Shown: piece by piece, positions 53,000-62,661 of the stretch
Position numbering within the stretch: the stretch's first letter is position 1
Layout: each line of letters opens with the position of its first letter
Assembly: GCF_050596425.1 (NCBI RefSeq)
Contig: NZ_CP192292.1
Coordinates: 4,092,001 to 4,156,000 of the forward strand
DNA length: 64,000 bases
From: G963665925 sp050596425
Lineage (GTDB): Bacteria; Bacillota; Clostridia; Peptostreptococcales; Acidaminobacteraceae
Direction: 5' to 3'
Position numbers and translations under genes: made by a program
Notes under the pieces: generated by a model
The model's database searches: none
Seen by the model: only the letters and a program-made list of their open reading frames with translations
What the model was told of the DNA's origin: nothing

Positions 53000-53932
53000 T
53001 TAGTCTTCCATCAGATGTGTTTCCATAATTGATGAAACTTCGAAGTTTTCAAGACCCAAGAAATACTCAAGAGAGTTCAGCAGGTACTCCAGTTTTACCG
53101 GGCCTACAATTTCTGAACCTGTTACAGGCACACCATAACGTGCTGCCTCATTCTTAACGAAGTTATATGCTCTGTAAAGAGGCGTCTTGCCACAGTCGAA
53201 CATGTTCATAGATACAACCACGCCTTCGTGGTCTGGGAACTTCAGTCCTACGGCACGAATTGTTGAGAAACCACCCGATGGCCCTCTAACAGCCTTGCCG
53301 ATTTTTTTAGCGATCGATAAATCTTCTGTGCCTAGGAAGACGTTATAAGCTGTTAAGCCCTCCATGTCTGCACTCACGATTGTTGCACCCATCTTAGGAT
53401 CGAGTTTACCATCCTTAGACAGATCAGGTTTTCTCGCTTCACGATCTGGATGATTTTCGTCTTCTAGAAGTTCTTTAAGACCTTCATACTGGCCTTTTCT
53501 TATGTATCCAAGTGCTTTTCTCTTTTCATTTCGAGAGTTGACACCTGAGAAGAATACTGGAACGCCATGTTTTTCATGAAGTTCTTTCCCGATTTCTTCA
53601 GCAAGTTCCTGTACTTCATCCAGCTCAACGTTCTTAAATGGGAATAGAGGAATCGTATCTTGTCCACCAATACGTGGATGAGATCCTTCTTGCTCTCTCA
53701 TATCGATAAGCTCATAGGACTTAGCAGCCATGTTCATCATTGCTTCTTTAAGCGGACCTGGTTCGCCAATACAGGTAATAACCGTTCTATTGAAATCATG
53801 CTCTGGTTCATAACTGATTAATTTAACGCCATCAACACGCTTCACTTCGTTAACAATTGCTTCGATAACATCTTTGCGTCGTCCGTCACTAAAGTTTGGG
53901 ACAGCTAATATGTACTTCTTTCCACCTGCCAT
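53000..53932 (-). CDS. Formiminotransferase (glutamate/formiminoglycine:THF family)
   Basis: 310 residues, the FTCD N-terminal two-domain fold without the cyclodeaminase half. VPNFSDGRRKDVIEAI opens it; EQEGSHPRIGGQDTIPLFP has the catalytic His85 (His82 in FTCD). Converts a formimino amino acid and THF to the amino acid and 5-formimino-THF. In histidine degraders the donor is formiminoglutamate; no histidine genes occur here and fhs comes next, so formiminoglycine from 4-imidazolone is the likely donor, yielding glycine. ATG at 53932 follows GGGAGG. Confidence 0.9.
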   Translation of the reverse strand: MAGGKKYILAVPNFSDGRRKDVIEAIVNEVKRVDGVKLISYEPEHDFNRTVITCIGEPGPLKEAMMNMAAKSYELIDMREQEGSHPRIGGQDTIPLFPFKNVELDEVQELAEEIGKELHEKHGVPVFFSGVNSRNEKRKALGYIRKGQYEGLKELLEDENHPDREARKPDLSKDGKLDPKMGATIVSADMEGLTAYNVFLGTEDLSIAKKIGKAVRGPSGGFSTIRAVGLKFPDHEGVVVSMNMFDCGKTPLYRAYNFVKNEAARYGVPVTGSEIVGPVKLEYLLNSLEYFLGLENFEVSSIMETHLMED

Positions 53933-54370
53933 TGATAGACCTCCCTTTATTTTACCATCTTTTTATGCAGTTTCACCAAATAAGTATTCACTACTCCCGC
54001 ATACCCGTCTAACCTTTGTACTAAACTCTTGTACGACTATCCACTTCACATGGCATTTGCCCTCTCCTTTGTCATATTCTTATGAACCATCGAAAGATTA
54101 TGAATATTCAAGAGAAAATTTTTGTTTGTATTTGATAAGGGTCAAATCCATGTTTTTTTGAGAAAATGGTTATAGCGAATTGCTTCTGAGTACATAATAT
54201 AGTGATTGAGATTTTTCGATAATGTAAAATCTAAACAAAGATAACGTTTTCTCAAATTAATTTTTGAAATAATCTGCAAAAAATGTTTAAAATATGTATC
54301 ATTCTGACCTATTTTAAATATCCGATTTCTTTCAAACACAGTGTTATCAGTAGAAAAAGGGGGTTCTATC
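53933..54370. other. Divergent intergenic region
   Basis: 438 bp between the formiminotransferase (minus) and cyclase (plus) genes; AT-rich and expected to hold both promoters. I see no clear operator, palindrome or riboswitch. Confidence 0.45.
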
Positions 54371-55057
54371 ATGAGACTTATTGATCTTTCACAAGAGATT
54401 TTTCAAGGTATGTCTGTCTTTCCCATGCACCAGCCAACATTCATAATGACAAATATGACCCATGAAGAAAACATGAAACAAACCGGTTCAAAAAAACTTG
54501 GCTTTTCAGCAAGAAACCTGCTCATAAGCGAGCATGGCGGAACACACAGTGATGGCGTTTGGGAGTACAAACCAAGTGGCGCCACTATAGACAAAATGCC
54601 TCTAGAGTATTTCTGGGGCAGTGCTATTTGTATAGATTTATCACATATACCGGCTTCAAGGTCAATAGAACCACGGGATCTTGAACAAGCAGTGCGAAAA
54701 TCTGGCCAAGACATCCGCCGCGGGGATATTGTTCTTATGTACACAGGTCACTATGATCGCAACTTTGGAACGGATAAATGGCAAACGGAATATACAGGCC
54801 TTACATATGATTCAGCCAAATGGCTGGCAGAGCAAGGGGTTGTCAACATCGGTGTGGATGCACCAGCCATAGATCATCCAAGCGACCCTGATTTTTCTGG
54901 TCACATCATTTGTGGAGAGTATGATATAACGAATACAGAGAACTTGTGCTGTCTTGATCAAGTCGTCAATAAGAGGTTTCTCTACTTTGGTCTACCGCTT
55001 AAAATCAGAGATGGTTCCGGTTCCCCTATTCGCGCTGTGGCTCTGCTTGATGACTAA
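54371..55057 (+). CDS. Cyclase-family metal-dependent hydrolase (candidate 4-imidazolonase)
   Basis: 228 residues, kynurenine formamidase/isatin hydrolase-like fold. LIDLSQEIFQGMSVFPMHQP opens it. The metal motif is HGGTHSDGVWE (His55, His59, Asp61): the family HxGTHxDxPxH is kept except that Pro is Val and the last His is Glu65. RRGDIVLMYTGHYDR and AVNIGVDAPAIDHP-like segments follow. Isatin hydrolase in this family opens a five-membered lactam ring, which is the reaction needed to turn 4-imidazolone to formiminoglycine. Divergent to the formiminotransferase gene, which would use that product. The function is inferred. ATG at 54371 follows AGGGGG. Followed by its own terminator. Confidence 0.82.
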   Translation: MRLIDLSQEIFQGMSVFPMHQPTFIMTNMTHEENMKQTGSKKLGFSARNLLISEHGGTHSDGVWEYKPSGATIDKMPLEYFWGSAICIDLSHIPASRSIEPRDLEQAVRKSGQDIRRGDIVLMYTGHYDRNFGTDKWQTEYTGLTYDSAKWLAEQGVVNIGVDAPAIDHPSDPDFSGHIICGEYDITNTENLCCLDQVVNKRFLYFGLPLKIRDGSGSPIRAVALLDD

Positions 55058-55141
55058 GCCTATGCCAGACTAGATGCCCAGCTTATTGCATCTGATAGAA
55101 TTCTACTTTATGACACAATAAGTTTAATAGACGTCTCAGTA

Positions 55142-55175
55142 AAATCCGCGAGAACTTTCTTTTCGCGGATTTTTA
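55142..55175 (+). terminator. Terminator of the cyclase-family gene
   Basis: AATCCGCGA/TCGCGGATT stem with TTTTTAT tail. Confidence 0.92.
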
Positions 55176-55567
55176 TATATAGGACTTGATATTTCATTGT
55201 CATGGAGCAAAATGCAATCACGCCTCCACAGGGTGCTTTTTATCCAAGAAGTTCCATTTTGTGGATACATTGTGGCAATACAATGATATTTCGACATTTT
55301 TTTGCATATAATCAGAAAATTCTTGCTATTTTTCACACAATCTACACATCTTTCTAGTATAATAGACATATATCATAGTCTCTAAGACTTAGTTTTCATC
55401 TCAATGATTTCATTATATTCTGCATATTCATAGGACTTTTACCATATATTAGAGTCTTTCGCCTCTATTTATTTGGGTTAAAATCATAATATATTTATAG
55501 TGGATAATTAGATGTACTCGAAAAATATATTGTATAAATACCTATTAAATATACGTGAGGTGGTCAC
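55176..55567. other. AT-rich intergenic region before the FapA-like gene
   Basis: About 390 bp, no gene. A TATAAT (about 55359-55364) may belong to a promoter for the FapA-like gene, but no good -35 sits at the right distance. Confidence 0.4.
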
Positions 55568-57151
55568 ATGATTTTATTTGAAAACGATAAAATTAAACTT
55601 TTGGATGAATCGAATACTGTGTATTTGCAGGTTATTGCGACGGGTGTGACAACCAATGATTTCAATACAATCCTCAGGGATTTTCCACAAATCAAACTTC
55701 AGTCATTCACGGTCCTGCAATCTGCTCTTCAAAACCCCGATGGGGCAAAAGTGAAAATTGGGTCATTAAAACCAGAAATTGAAGTTGAAGTCACTAGCGA
55801 CGAAATGGCCGCATATGTTAAGGTCAATCTCCCTCAAAGTGAGTGTTTGGAGTCCCATAGCGAAATAACTTCTAAAGTTTTGGCCGCTCTTGAAGAACAC
55901 TCCGTTTGTGAAGGCATTATTCCAGATGCCCTCAATGCTCCTTTTGCCCCTGGACGAAAGGTCCTTGTTGCAAAGGGACGCCCGCCCGTTGCAGGCGAGG
56001 ATGCCAAATATAAATATTATAAACCTTCAGATAAAAAGCCCGAAATGTCAAGCACTGGAAAGGCTGATCACTACGAACTGAACCTCATCAACAACGTTAA
56101 GCAAGGGGACTGGCTTGGCGAAAAGACTGCCGCAAAACTCGGAGAACGTGGCTATTCTGTATTGGGCCGGGTCCTGCCTCCAAAAGTAGGACGCGACTAC
56201 ACCCTTAAATATGACAAGACTGCTGTCTCTCTTGAGATCGAAGAGGATAAGGAAGTTCTTAGGGCAAAGCATGATGGCGCTGTTCGCTTTAAAGACGGTA
56301 AAATAACCGTTGATAACCACCTTCACATCGAAGGTGATGTGGATTTTTCCACAGGAAATGTTAAATTTGATGGCTTCATAACCATAGAAGGCACCGTGAA
56401 AGATAAATTTGTTGTTGAAGCCACTAAAGATATTGAAGTCAAGGGCCGAAATGGCGTGGGAGCTGTTGGACGCATTGAATCTACAGAAGGCAGCATCTAC
56501 ATTCGCGGCGGCATAAATGGCAAAAATGAGGCCATGATTATTGCTAAAGACAATATCTATGCCAAGTTTTCCAATGAGGCCATTCTGGTCGCTGGAACAG
56601 CCATTCATATTGGTCTTTACTCCATTGATAGTTCCTTGAAGGCTTCTGAAATCCATGTTGATCCTAAAAAGGGGCGTATCATCGGAGGCGAGATTCACGC
56701 TGCCCATAAAATAAGCACTGGATCCATAGGCAATGTGCAGGAACGTAAAACAAAAATCAATGTAAAGGGTTTTGAACGCAATAAAATTAAGTCTCAACTC
56801 CAGGCCACAAAGGTACAATTTCAAGAAATCATCTCCAAAGCAAATCGACTCAGACGTCAACTTGAAATTTTTGAAACCAATATGGATGCTCTCGACGATA
56901 AAGCAAAAAACACTTACAAGGGCATTATGGTCAACTATGAAAACATACTTGATGAAATTAACCGAATGAACCGTGAAGTGGTCCGACTAGAAAATATGCT
57001 TAAAACCCGTGGAGAAGGTGAGGTTAAAGTCCTTAATACGGTCTACCCTAAAACCTACCTGGAAATTAAGTCCTTGCAAAAGTATGTGAACAAGCTTATG
57101 AACTGTTCATTCTACATTAAAGACAGGGAAATTCACACTGCACACGATTAA
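55568..57151 (+). CDS. FapA/DUF342 family protein
   Basis: 527 residues. The FapA domain (DUF342, about 170-420) is a stack of short beta repeats (DVDFSTGNVKFDGFITIEGTV, GGINGKNEAMIIAKDNIYAKFSNEAILVAG, GGEIHAAHKIS), preceded by an N-terminal helical/beta domain (1-165) and followed by a coiled coil (425-500). Related proteins in Vibrio affect polar flagellar assembly and adenylate cyclase activity, and many Firmicutes carry one of unknown role. Cytoplasmic by lack of signal. ATG at 55568 follows GAGGTGG. No flagellar genes are in the window. Confidence 0.88.
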   Translation: MILFENDKIKLLDESNTVYLQVIATGVTTNDFNTILRDFPQIKLQSFTVLQSALQNPDGAKVKIGSLKPEIEVEVTSDEMAAYVKVNLPQSECLESHSEITSKVLAALEEHSVCEGIIPDALNAPFAPGRKVLVAKGRPPVAGEDAKYKYYKPSDKKPEMSSTGKADHYELNLINNVKQGDWLGEKTAAKLGERGYSVLGRVLPPKVGRDYTLKYDKTAVSLEIEEDKEVLRAKHDGAVRFKDGKITVDNHLHIEGDVDFSTGNVKFDGFITIEGTVKDKFVVEATKDIEVKGRNGVGAVGRIESTEGSIYIRGGINGKNEAMIIAKDNIYAKFSNEAILVAGTAIHIGLYSIDSSLKASEIHVDPKKGRIIGGEIHAAHKISTGSIGNVQERKTKINVKGFERNKIKSQLQATKVQFQEIISKANRLRRQLEIFETNMDALDDKAKNTYKGIMVNYENILDEINRMNREVVRLENMLKTRGEGEVKVLNTVYPKTYLEIKSLQKYVNKLMNCSFYIKDREIHTAHD

Positions 57152-57297
57152 TTGTGCACTTGTATCTGAACAACTTTCGAAATTTCAATTTATTGTCACC
57201 TTCTTTCCCTCTATTCAGATGACAATGTCTTATAGAGTACGTTTGTGACAAAAACCTGTAATTATACATGTGCCAAGCTAAGAAAGGAGCGGCAACA

Positions 57298-59136
57298 TTG
57301 ACTCAAAATACGCATAAACCTTACGACGAACTCCTGCGCTCCATAGATTTTTTTTCACAAAATCTGCATCTCGAGCAAATCACCCAGTACGGGTTTAAGC
57401 TGTTTGAAGACCTTGTACAGCCAACCCAAGCCGTTCTTTATTTAAAGGATACTGATCAATATACCCCTCATTACTCTCGGGGGTACGATTTTGAAATGCC
57501 TGATATTCCCTACCAGAAATCTCATTCTGATTTTGCTGTCTTCAGCGGATTTATACTTGAACACCGCAGCACAATGGAACGGTTTTTCAGCACACAAACC
57601 CTAGACTTATTTGATGTGGAATATGTTATGCCTCTCATTTCAGGCAATCAACTCATGGGGTTTGTTTTCTATAAGGGATCTGAAAAAGAGCCCGCTCCAG
57701 ATATAGCCTTTATGACCAGGTTCAATCACCTTCTCAACTTATCGCTTGAAAAGGCCTGCCGATTTTTAGAAAGTCAGGCCATGAAAGACGAGATTGACAA
57801 AAGACTCTTCAACCTGGCTTCTTTATCTCAGACAACCAAACTCCTACTCTCAGAGCATGAAACAGATAAAATATATGACCTGTGTATTGATGTGATACGG
57901 GAATTGACTTCGAGTTCTGTAACGAGTTTTTCCGCCATTGACCCTGTCTCTGGTCATTTAATCACCCGAGCTTACAAAAATATTATTCATTTTGATAAGA
58001 AATTCTTTCGATTTGAGTTAAAACCCAACTACCCGCTGCCAATGCAGGTGATATACAATCTTGAAAAGGATTATGCCGCCCTTGAAAGCATATTTTCAAA
58101 TCCAAATGCCTTTAAAGAGGCTGGCGCACAATACGTTGTCCTCCTTATTACCGATAAGATCATGGGGTGTATCACAATTGGCGAGCCTGTTGGAGCTGTC
58201 AATTATGATAAGAGTCTTCTCAGTCAGATTGAAAATGTAGCGGGGCTCATGCACTTGTCTCTGACCAATGCCAAACAGTTTGAACAGATTTTAGAACAGA
58301 AGAGTTTTATGGAACGTCAGGCCAACCTGCTTAAAAAAATCAATCGCTCGGTTAAAACCATTAACTCTGCCGAAACCCTTGACGAACTTTGTCAGGTGTC
58401 CATGGACACCCTGCAGTTTGCCTTTGGTGTGGAGGCTGGTTTCTTCGCTGTCCTTGATCAAGGGGAAATAGAAATAATGGCTCCACTGGGGTTTGAAAGA
58501 AGTGACCTTGAAAGCATCTGTCAAAAGCAGCTACGCTTTCAGATTAATCATGATCTTGTGGTTTCCTACACAAGGCCTGAGCTCTCTGATTATTTTTGTG
58601 AAAGCTTGGTCCATAACTTACCTGAGTCAAACTGTCTTGTTATTGCACCTATTCGGACGACTGCTTGGCAGTCCGATCCCCTAGGTTGCATTGTGGTTTT
58701 GAGGCTTTCCAGCCCTTTGCACGAAGAGCACACCATACTGATTGACAGTCTGGCCGACAGCGTGGCGCCTGTTATAAAGCAATTTTATGAGATCGAAACT
58801 TTGAAAAAGACCCACATTCCTGACCCTGAAGCCCAGGTAAAGACCTATTATGAGGCCTACGAGTCTGATAAATCCGATTTTGGCATTGGATACGATGTCT
58901 ATTTCAAACATGTTGAAGCCTTGCCCTTTTCAAATGTCAACCTCTCACATTATGAAGGTTATGATTATGTTCAGGTCATGGATGTTATTGTGGTCTTTTC
59001 CTCAGAGGCTATTGCCCAGACCCTATACGACAGATCCATTGTGCCAAGTCATTTTAATGACATTGTCGACACAACTCAGGCTGTTCATCTGAACGAACCC
59101 GTTCACTCACATATTGATATTGAAAGAATGCGGTAA
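57298..59136 (+). CDS. Multi-GAF-domain protein without visible output domain
   Basis: About 612 residues, cytoplasmic. Three GAF-like segments can be seen: 20-160 (LFEDLVQPTQAVLYLKD), 180-345 (ELTSSSVTSFSAIDP...GCITIGEPVG) and about 360-510 (VEAGFFAVLDQGEIEI...VIAPIRTTAWQSDPLGCIVVLRL), then a C-terminal domain (520-612) of unclear type that has DVYFKHVEALPFSN and VQVMDVIVVFSSEAIAQ. No kinase, GGDEF or HTH. I chose the TTG at 57298, eight bases after AAAGGAG; the ATG at 57268 has no ribosome site. It follows the FapA-like gene and is ended by a strong terminator. Ligand unknown. Confidence 0.8.
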   Translation: MTQNTHKPYDELLRSIDFFSQNLHLEQITQYGFKLFEDLVQPTQAVLYLKDTDQYTPHYSRGYDFEMPDIPYQKSHSDFAVFSGFILEHRSTMERFFSTQTLDLFDVEYVMPLISGNQLMGFVFYKGSEKEPAPDIAFMTRFNHLLNLSLEKACRFLESQAMKDEIDKRLFNLASLSQTTKLLLSEHETDKIYDLCIDVIRELTSSSVTSFSAIDPVSGHLITRAYKNIIHFDKKFFRFELKPNYPLPMQVIYNLEKDYAALESIFSNPNAFKEAGAQYVVLLITDKIMGCITIGEPVGAVNYDKSLLSQIENVAGLMHLSLTNAKQFEQILEQKSFMERQANLLKKINRSVKTINSAETLDELCQVSMDTLQFAFGVEAGFFAVLDQGEIEIMAPLGFERSDLESICQKQLRFQINHDLVVSYTRPELSDYFCESLVHNLPESNCLVIAPIRTTAWQSDPLGCIVVLRLSSPLHEEHTILIDSLADSVAPVIKQFYEIETLKKTHIPDPEAQVKTYYEAYESDKSDFGIGYDVYFKHVEALPFSNVNLSHYEGYDYVQVMDVIVVFSSEAIAQTLYDRSIVPSHFNDIVDTTQAVHLNEPVHSHIDIERMR

Positions 59137-59156
59137 AAAAAGACTAAGAAATGCAA

Positions 59157-59184
59157 AATAGAGGGGATAGCCCCTCTATTTTTA
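59157..59184. terminator. Terminator between GAF-protein and guanine deaminase genes
   Basis: AATAGAGGGG-ATAG-CCCCTCTATT with T run on the plus strand; can serve the convergent gene too. Confidence 0.93.
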
Positions 59185-59202
59185 TATAGTAAACTCTACA
59201 TA

Positions 59203-60456
59203 TTATAATTTAAGTCCCCCCACATAACGATCAGTAATCCACCGATCATCCCCAATGTAAATAAACTTTTCAAGACGATCAAGCAGGCTGTATCGCTGCT
59301 TGTAAAGCCTGTGGTCATTTATAACAAGAGCATCCAGTGCATAGCTTTTTTTCAACTTGCCCATTTTCCCAAAAAAGGCTCCCCCTTGAGCCGTTGCCAT
59401 ATAAAAAGCTTCACTTAATGAAAGCTGGGCCCCAGGATGGGTAAGACTCAGGTGCTTTGAAGACTGTACCGCTCTTACAATGGCTTCATTCATTTGTATT
59501 TTATGTCCACCCGCAATGTCACTGCCAAGGGCGACTTGTACCCCTTCTTTCAAATACATTTTAACCGGGGCAATGCCACTTCGAACGTTGATGTTGGAAT
59601 CAGGACAGTGAACCAATGTCATGTTCTTATTCTTGCTCATATCAACTTCTTCTAGTGTTAAATGCACCGCATGTGCCATAAGTGTCGGAACCTGTCCATA
59701 AAGTCCAAACTTATTGTATACGGATGCATAATTTTCAGACCAAGGATAGAGGGCCTTGACCCATTTGATTTCATCAGGATTTTCACTGATATGTGATTGG
59801 ACAGGAAGGCCATGCACTTTTGCAATCTCCCCCAGTGCTTGCATTGAAGCTTCTGTGCTTGTCGGCGCAAAGCGTGGCGTAATAATGGGTTTAACCTTTT
59901 CCTCCCCACCGTATTTGTCTATGAGTTCAAGATTCCCTTTTATAGACGCTTGAAGGTCTTCAGTAATATAATCCGGGGCGTTGGCAACCATGTTCACCTT
60001 GCCCACATAGGCCCGCAAACCAGACGCCTTAAAGGCCTCATACAGACAGGCTGTCCCCCGTGTAGAAGACGTAGCAAAGGTACATGTACCAAGGGTTCCG
60101 TACTTTAAAAGATCTTCCACAAAGTGCTTGTAGACTTCTTTTGCATAGGCTTCATCATCTAAATCAGCCTCAAGTTTATAAGTGTAATCCTTGAGCCACT
60201 CAAGCAGTTGTTTTGTCATGCCGGTTCCGCACTGCAAATACTGGCCTGCGTGATTGTGCATGTCATAAAAGCCTGGGATAATGAGTGAATCGCCATAATC
60301 TATTACATCTATGTCCCCATACTTTGAAGGCAGGGTCTCATAAACATCTTCAATGATTCCATCAATAGATACCAAGTAACTCTTTTCGTGAACAGTGAAG
60401 TCATCCATTTCATCAGTGAAAATAATGTGACCTCTTAATATTTTAATTTCATTCAT
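59203..60456 (-). CDS. guaD: Guanine deaminase
   Basis: 417-residue amidohydrolase converting guanine to xanthine and ammonia. Motifs of the GuaD/SsnA-TrzN branch: PGFYDMHNHAGQYLQCG (H-x-H, with the GuaD-like Q-Y), TFATSSTRGT, ITPRFAPT (PRF-P), VQSHISENPDEIKWVKALYPWSENYASVY (His, and the GuaD SENxxEIxWV stretch), MAHAVHLT, and ALGSDIAGGHKIQM (Asp). A short C-terminal part for family. ATG at 60456 follows AGGAGG. It feeds the xanthine pathway encoded between 36 and 55 kb, though it is a single gene and separated by two unrelated genes. Confidence 0.9.
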   Translation of the reverse strand: MNEIKILRGHIIFTDEMDDFTVHEKSYLVSIDGIIEDVYETLPSKYGDIDVIDYGDSLIIPGFYDMHNHAGQYLQCGTGMTKQLLEWLKDYTYKLEADLDDEAYAKEVYKHFVEDLLKYGTLGTCTFATSSTRGTACLYEAFKASGLRAYVGKVNMVANAPDYITEDLQASIKGNLELIDKYGGEEKVKPIITPRFAPTSTEASMQALGEIAKVHGLPVQSHISENPDEIKWVKALYPWSENYASVYNKFGLYGQVPTLMAHAVHLTLEEVDMSKNKNMTLVHCPDSNINVRSGIAPVKMYLKEGVQVALGSDIAGGHKIQMNEAIVRAVQSSKHLSLTHPGAQLSLSEAFYMATAQGGAFFGKMGKLKKSYALDALVINDHRLYKQRYSLLDRLEKFIYIGDDRWITDRYVGGLKL

Positions 60457-60611
60457 GGACGCATCCTCCTACAGGGTGTCAATATGCGTTGAATCAAGAT
60501 TAATCGTTTATTAGTACAATTATATCCATAAAATCATGACTTATCTATAATTGTGCCAAATAATTGTTGGGCTAGACACCTTACAAAGAACAGTCATGCA
60601 CTGGATCTAAG

Positions 60612-60670
60612 GGAAGAGAAAAAGGGCTGATCTCAATAGAGTTTTAAAATCTATTAAGAGCAAGCCCTTA
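60612..60670 (-). terminator. Terminator of the solute-binding-domain kinase gene
   Basis: Minus strand AAGGGCT/AGCCCTT outer stem with an inner AATAGA/TCTATT stem, followed by TTTTTCTCTT. Confidence 0.85.
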
Positions 60671-60714
60671 CAGGTTTCCTTATTCACTTGAGTGCTTATA
60701 AATATCCCATTTGG

Positions 60715-62661
60715 TTATTCTTCCACTGAGAACTTTGGAAGTTTTATAGTCACAACAGTGCCCTTGCCTTCTTCACTGTCAATGGCTATTTCACCATTGT
60801 TATCGACTATTAGCTGTCTTGAAATGGCTAAGCCAATGCCTGTACCATCACTTTTTGATGTATAGAAGGGTTCGAAGACCTTGGCAATTGAACTTTTCGG
60901 TATGCCTTCACCTGTATCGCTGACTTTTATAACCACCTTATCTTTTTCAGGGGATGCCACCAGACTAATCTGCCCTCTTTCCTCAATGGCTTCATAGCTG
61001 TTCATAACCATGTTGATGATGACCTGCTTAACATGATTTGGATCAGCGTAACATATCAGACCACCAGCATCAGATAATAAGGTAACTCGTTTTTCAACCA
61101 CTTTTTGCTTAAAGAGTCTTTCTATTTCTTCAAACATATCGTCTAGTTCAATATAGTCTGGCTCAGAACTGCTTGTTTTTGTATAATCCAATATATTCAT
61201 AAGCAGAACGTTAAGTCGTTTTATTTCATCAGGCACCACACTTAAGAAATAGTCTTTAAACTCTGCATCGTCCCATTTCTCTGGAAGTTTTTTGACATAG
61301 GCATCAATTGAGTTTAATGGATTTTTCAGTTCGTGGGCAATCCCTGCTGACAAGCGACTTAATGAGTTCAACTTATCATTTTGACTGAGTAGGTCCATAA
61401 GCCCCTTCTCATTTGTAAAATCATTCAAAAGCAATATGACGCCCTCAGAACCTTCTGGCCCCTTAATAGGTATAAAACCGTACTGTACATGGACTTTATC
61501 CCCGGTGTTATGTGTGAACATAACTGTATCTGTAAATGTCTTGCCTTCAAGGGCTTCTTTGTATCCACTAATTTTCAAGCTGCTAGCAGCCTTAAGAATT
61601 TGCCAGTCTTGTCCCTGTTTTAGGGGCTCTTTCAAAATCTTTCTTGCCGCTGTGTTATACTGAACAATCTTTTCCTGATTGTCTATAACGATGATGCCAC
61701 TTGTGATACTTTCCAGGATGTTGTCTTTTTGTCTATTATTTCTTTCAAGGAGGAGCTGATTGATTCGAAGCTCTTCTGTCCTTTTATCCACTTCTTTTTG
61801 AAGTTTCTGATTCAACCAGACAACAAGGGCAATCCCCACCATACTTATTCCAAATACAATCCCCAGAACAAGCAGGAGCTGATTGATATATTTTGACTGA
61901 TCCTGAAACACTTCTCCAAACCATTTATTAGCAATACGATTGTACGTTCCATTCTCGCGAATAATTTGAAGACCATTGTTCAGCTTTTTCAAGAGGGCTT
62001 GATTCCCTTCTGAAACAGCAATGGCATATTTCGTTTCTCGCATTGGCGTGCCCACAAGCTTAATTCTATCAGAAAGTCGCTCTTTTTGAATGATATATAG
62101 TCCTGTCAAACGGTTGCCTACAAATGCATCCACCCGACCTTCCAAAAGCGCATTCATGGCTTCTGGCTGATTGCTCATAGGAAGAAGTTCAATATTGTCA
62201 ATTTCATTAAGGGATTCAAAGTTCACATCCCCTGATTGATAGGCCACTTTAAGACCATTAAAATCATCGACATCAGATATAAAAGACGTTTCTGTTCGTA
62301 CAAATATAGATTGAGAATTCACAACTATGGGCTCTGTAAAATCAAAAACTATATCTCTATAATCTGTGATTGTCATTCCCTGTACAACGTCTACCTGCCC
62401 ATTTTCAAGGGCATTTATGGCGTCTTCCCAGTCCATTGGTACGATCTCCAGGTCAAGTCCTGTCTCCCTGGAAATGGCATTCATAATGTCCACATTGAAT
62501 CCTTCAAAGACTCCGTTTTCACTCATATATTCATATGGGGGATAGTTGTTGTCTCCCGCCACTCTTATTGTCACATTATCTGCATGAGCACTGGTTATTT
62601 TGACACCAAAAAGTAGGATCGACAAAATTAATATGCTCATAATTTTCAATTGTCGTTTCAC
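60715..62661 (-). CDS. Sensor histidine kinase with periplasmic solute-binding domain and PAS
   Basis: About 648 residues. Signal anchor (5-25), one SBP_bac_3 domain (about 30-255; VRVAGDNNYPPYEYMSENGVFEGFNVDIMNAI-like start), transmembrane helix (265-290), coil, PAS (about 320-430), HisKA (SRLSAGIAHELKNPLNSIDA) and HATPase_c (NMVMNSYEAIEE, VSDTGEGIPKS, GTGIGLAISRQLI). Complete kinase motifs. Senses probably an amino acid or related solute and signals to an unlinked regulator. I chose the GTG at 62661, eight bases after GGAGG; an ATG further up is possible. Paralogous in layout to the pair at 4.8-9.4 kb. Repeat copy 4 lies upstream. Confidence 0.92.
   Translation of the reverse strand: MKRQLKIMSILILSILLFGVKITSAHADNVTIRVAGDNNYPPYEYMSENGVFEGFNVDIMNAISRETGLDLEIVPMDWEDAINALENGQVDVVQGMTITDYRDIVFDFTEPIVVNSQSIFVRTETSFISDVDDFNGLKVAYQSGDVNFESLNEIDNIELLPMSNQPEAMNALLEGRVDAFVGNRLTGLYIIQKERLSDRIKLVGTPMRETKYAIAVSEGNQALLKKLNNGLQIIRENGTYNRIANKWFGEVFQDQSKYINQLLLVLGIVFGISMVGIALVVWLNQKLQKEVDKRTEELRINQLLLERNNRQKDNILESITSGIIVIDNQEKIVQYNTAARKILKEPLKQGQDWQILKAASSLKISGYKEALEGKTFTDTVMFTHNTGDKVHVQYGFIPIKGPEGSEGVILLLNDFTNEKGLMDLLSQNDKLNSLSRLSAGIAHELKNPLNSIDAYVKKLPEKWDDAEFKDYFLSVVPDEIKRLNVLLMNILDYTKTSSSEPDYIELDDMFEEIERLFKQKVVEKRVTLLSDAGGLICYADPNHVKQVIINMVMNSYEAIEERGQISLVASPEKDKVVIKVSDTGEGIPKSSIAKVFEPFYTSKSDGTGIGLAISRQLIVDNNGEIAIDSEEGKGTVVTIKLPKFSVEE

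Noticed and set aside
53000..53932. Histidine degradation (glutamate formiminotransferase) as the main role
   Set aside because: No hutH, hutU or hutI genes in the window, while fhs and the purine operon are adjacent; the formiminoglycine route fits better.
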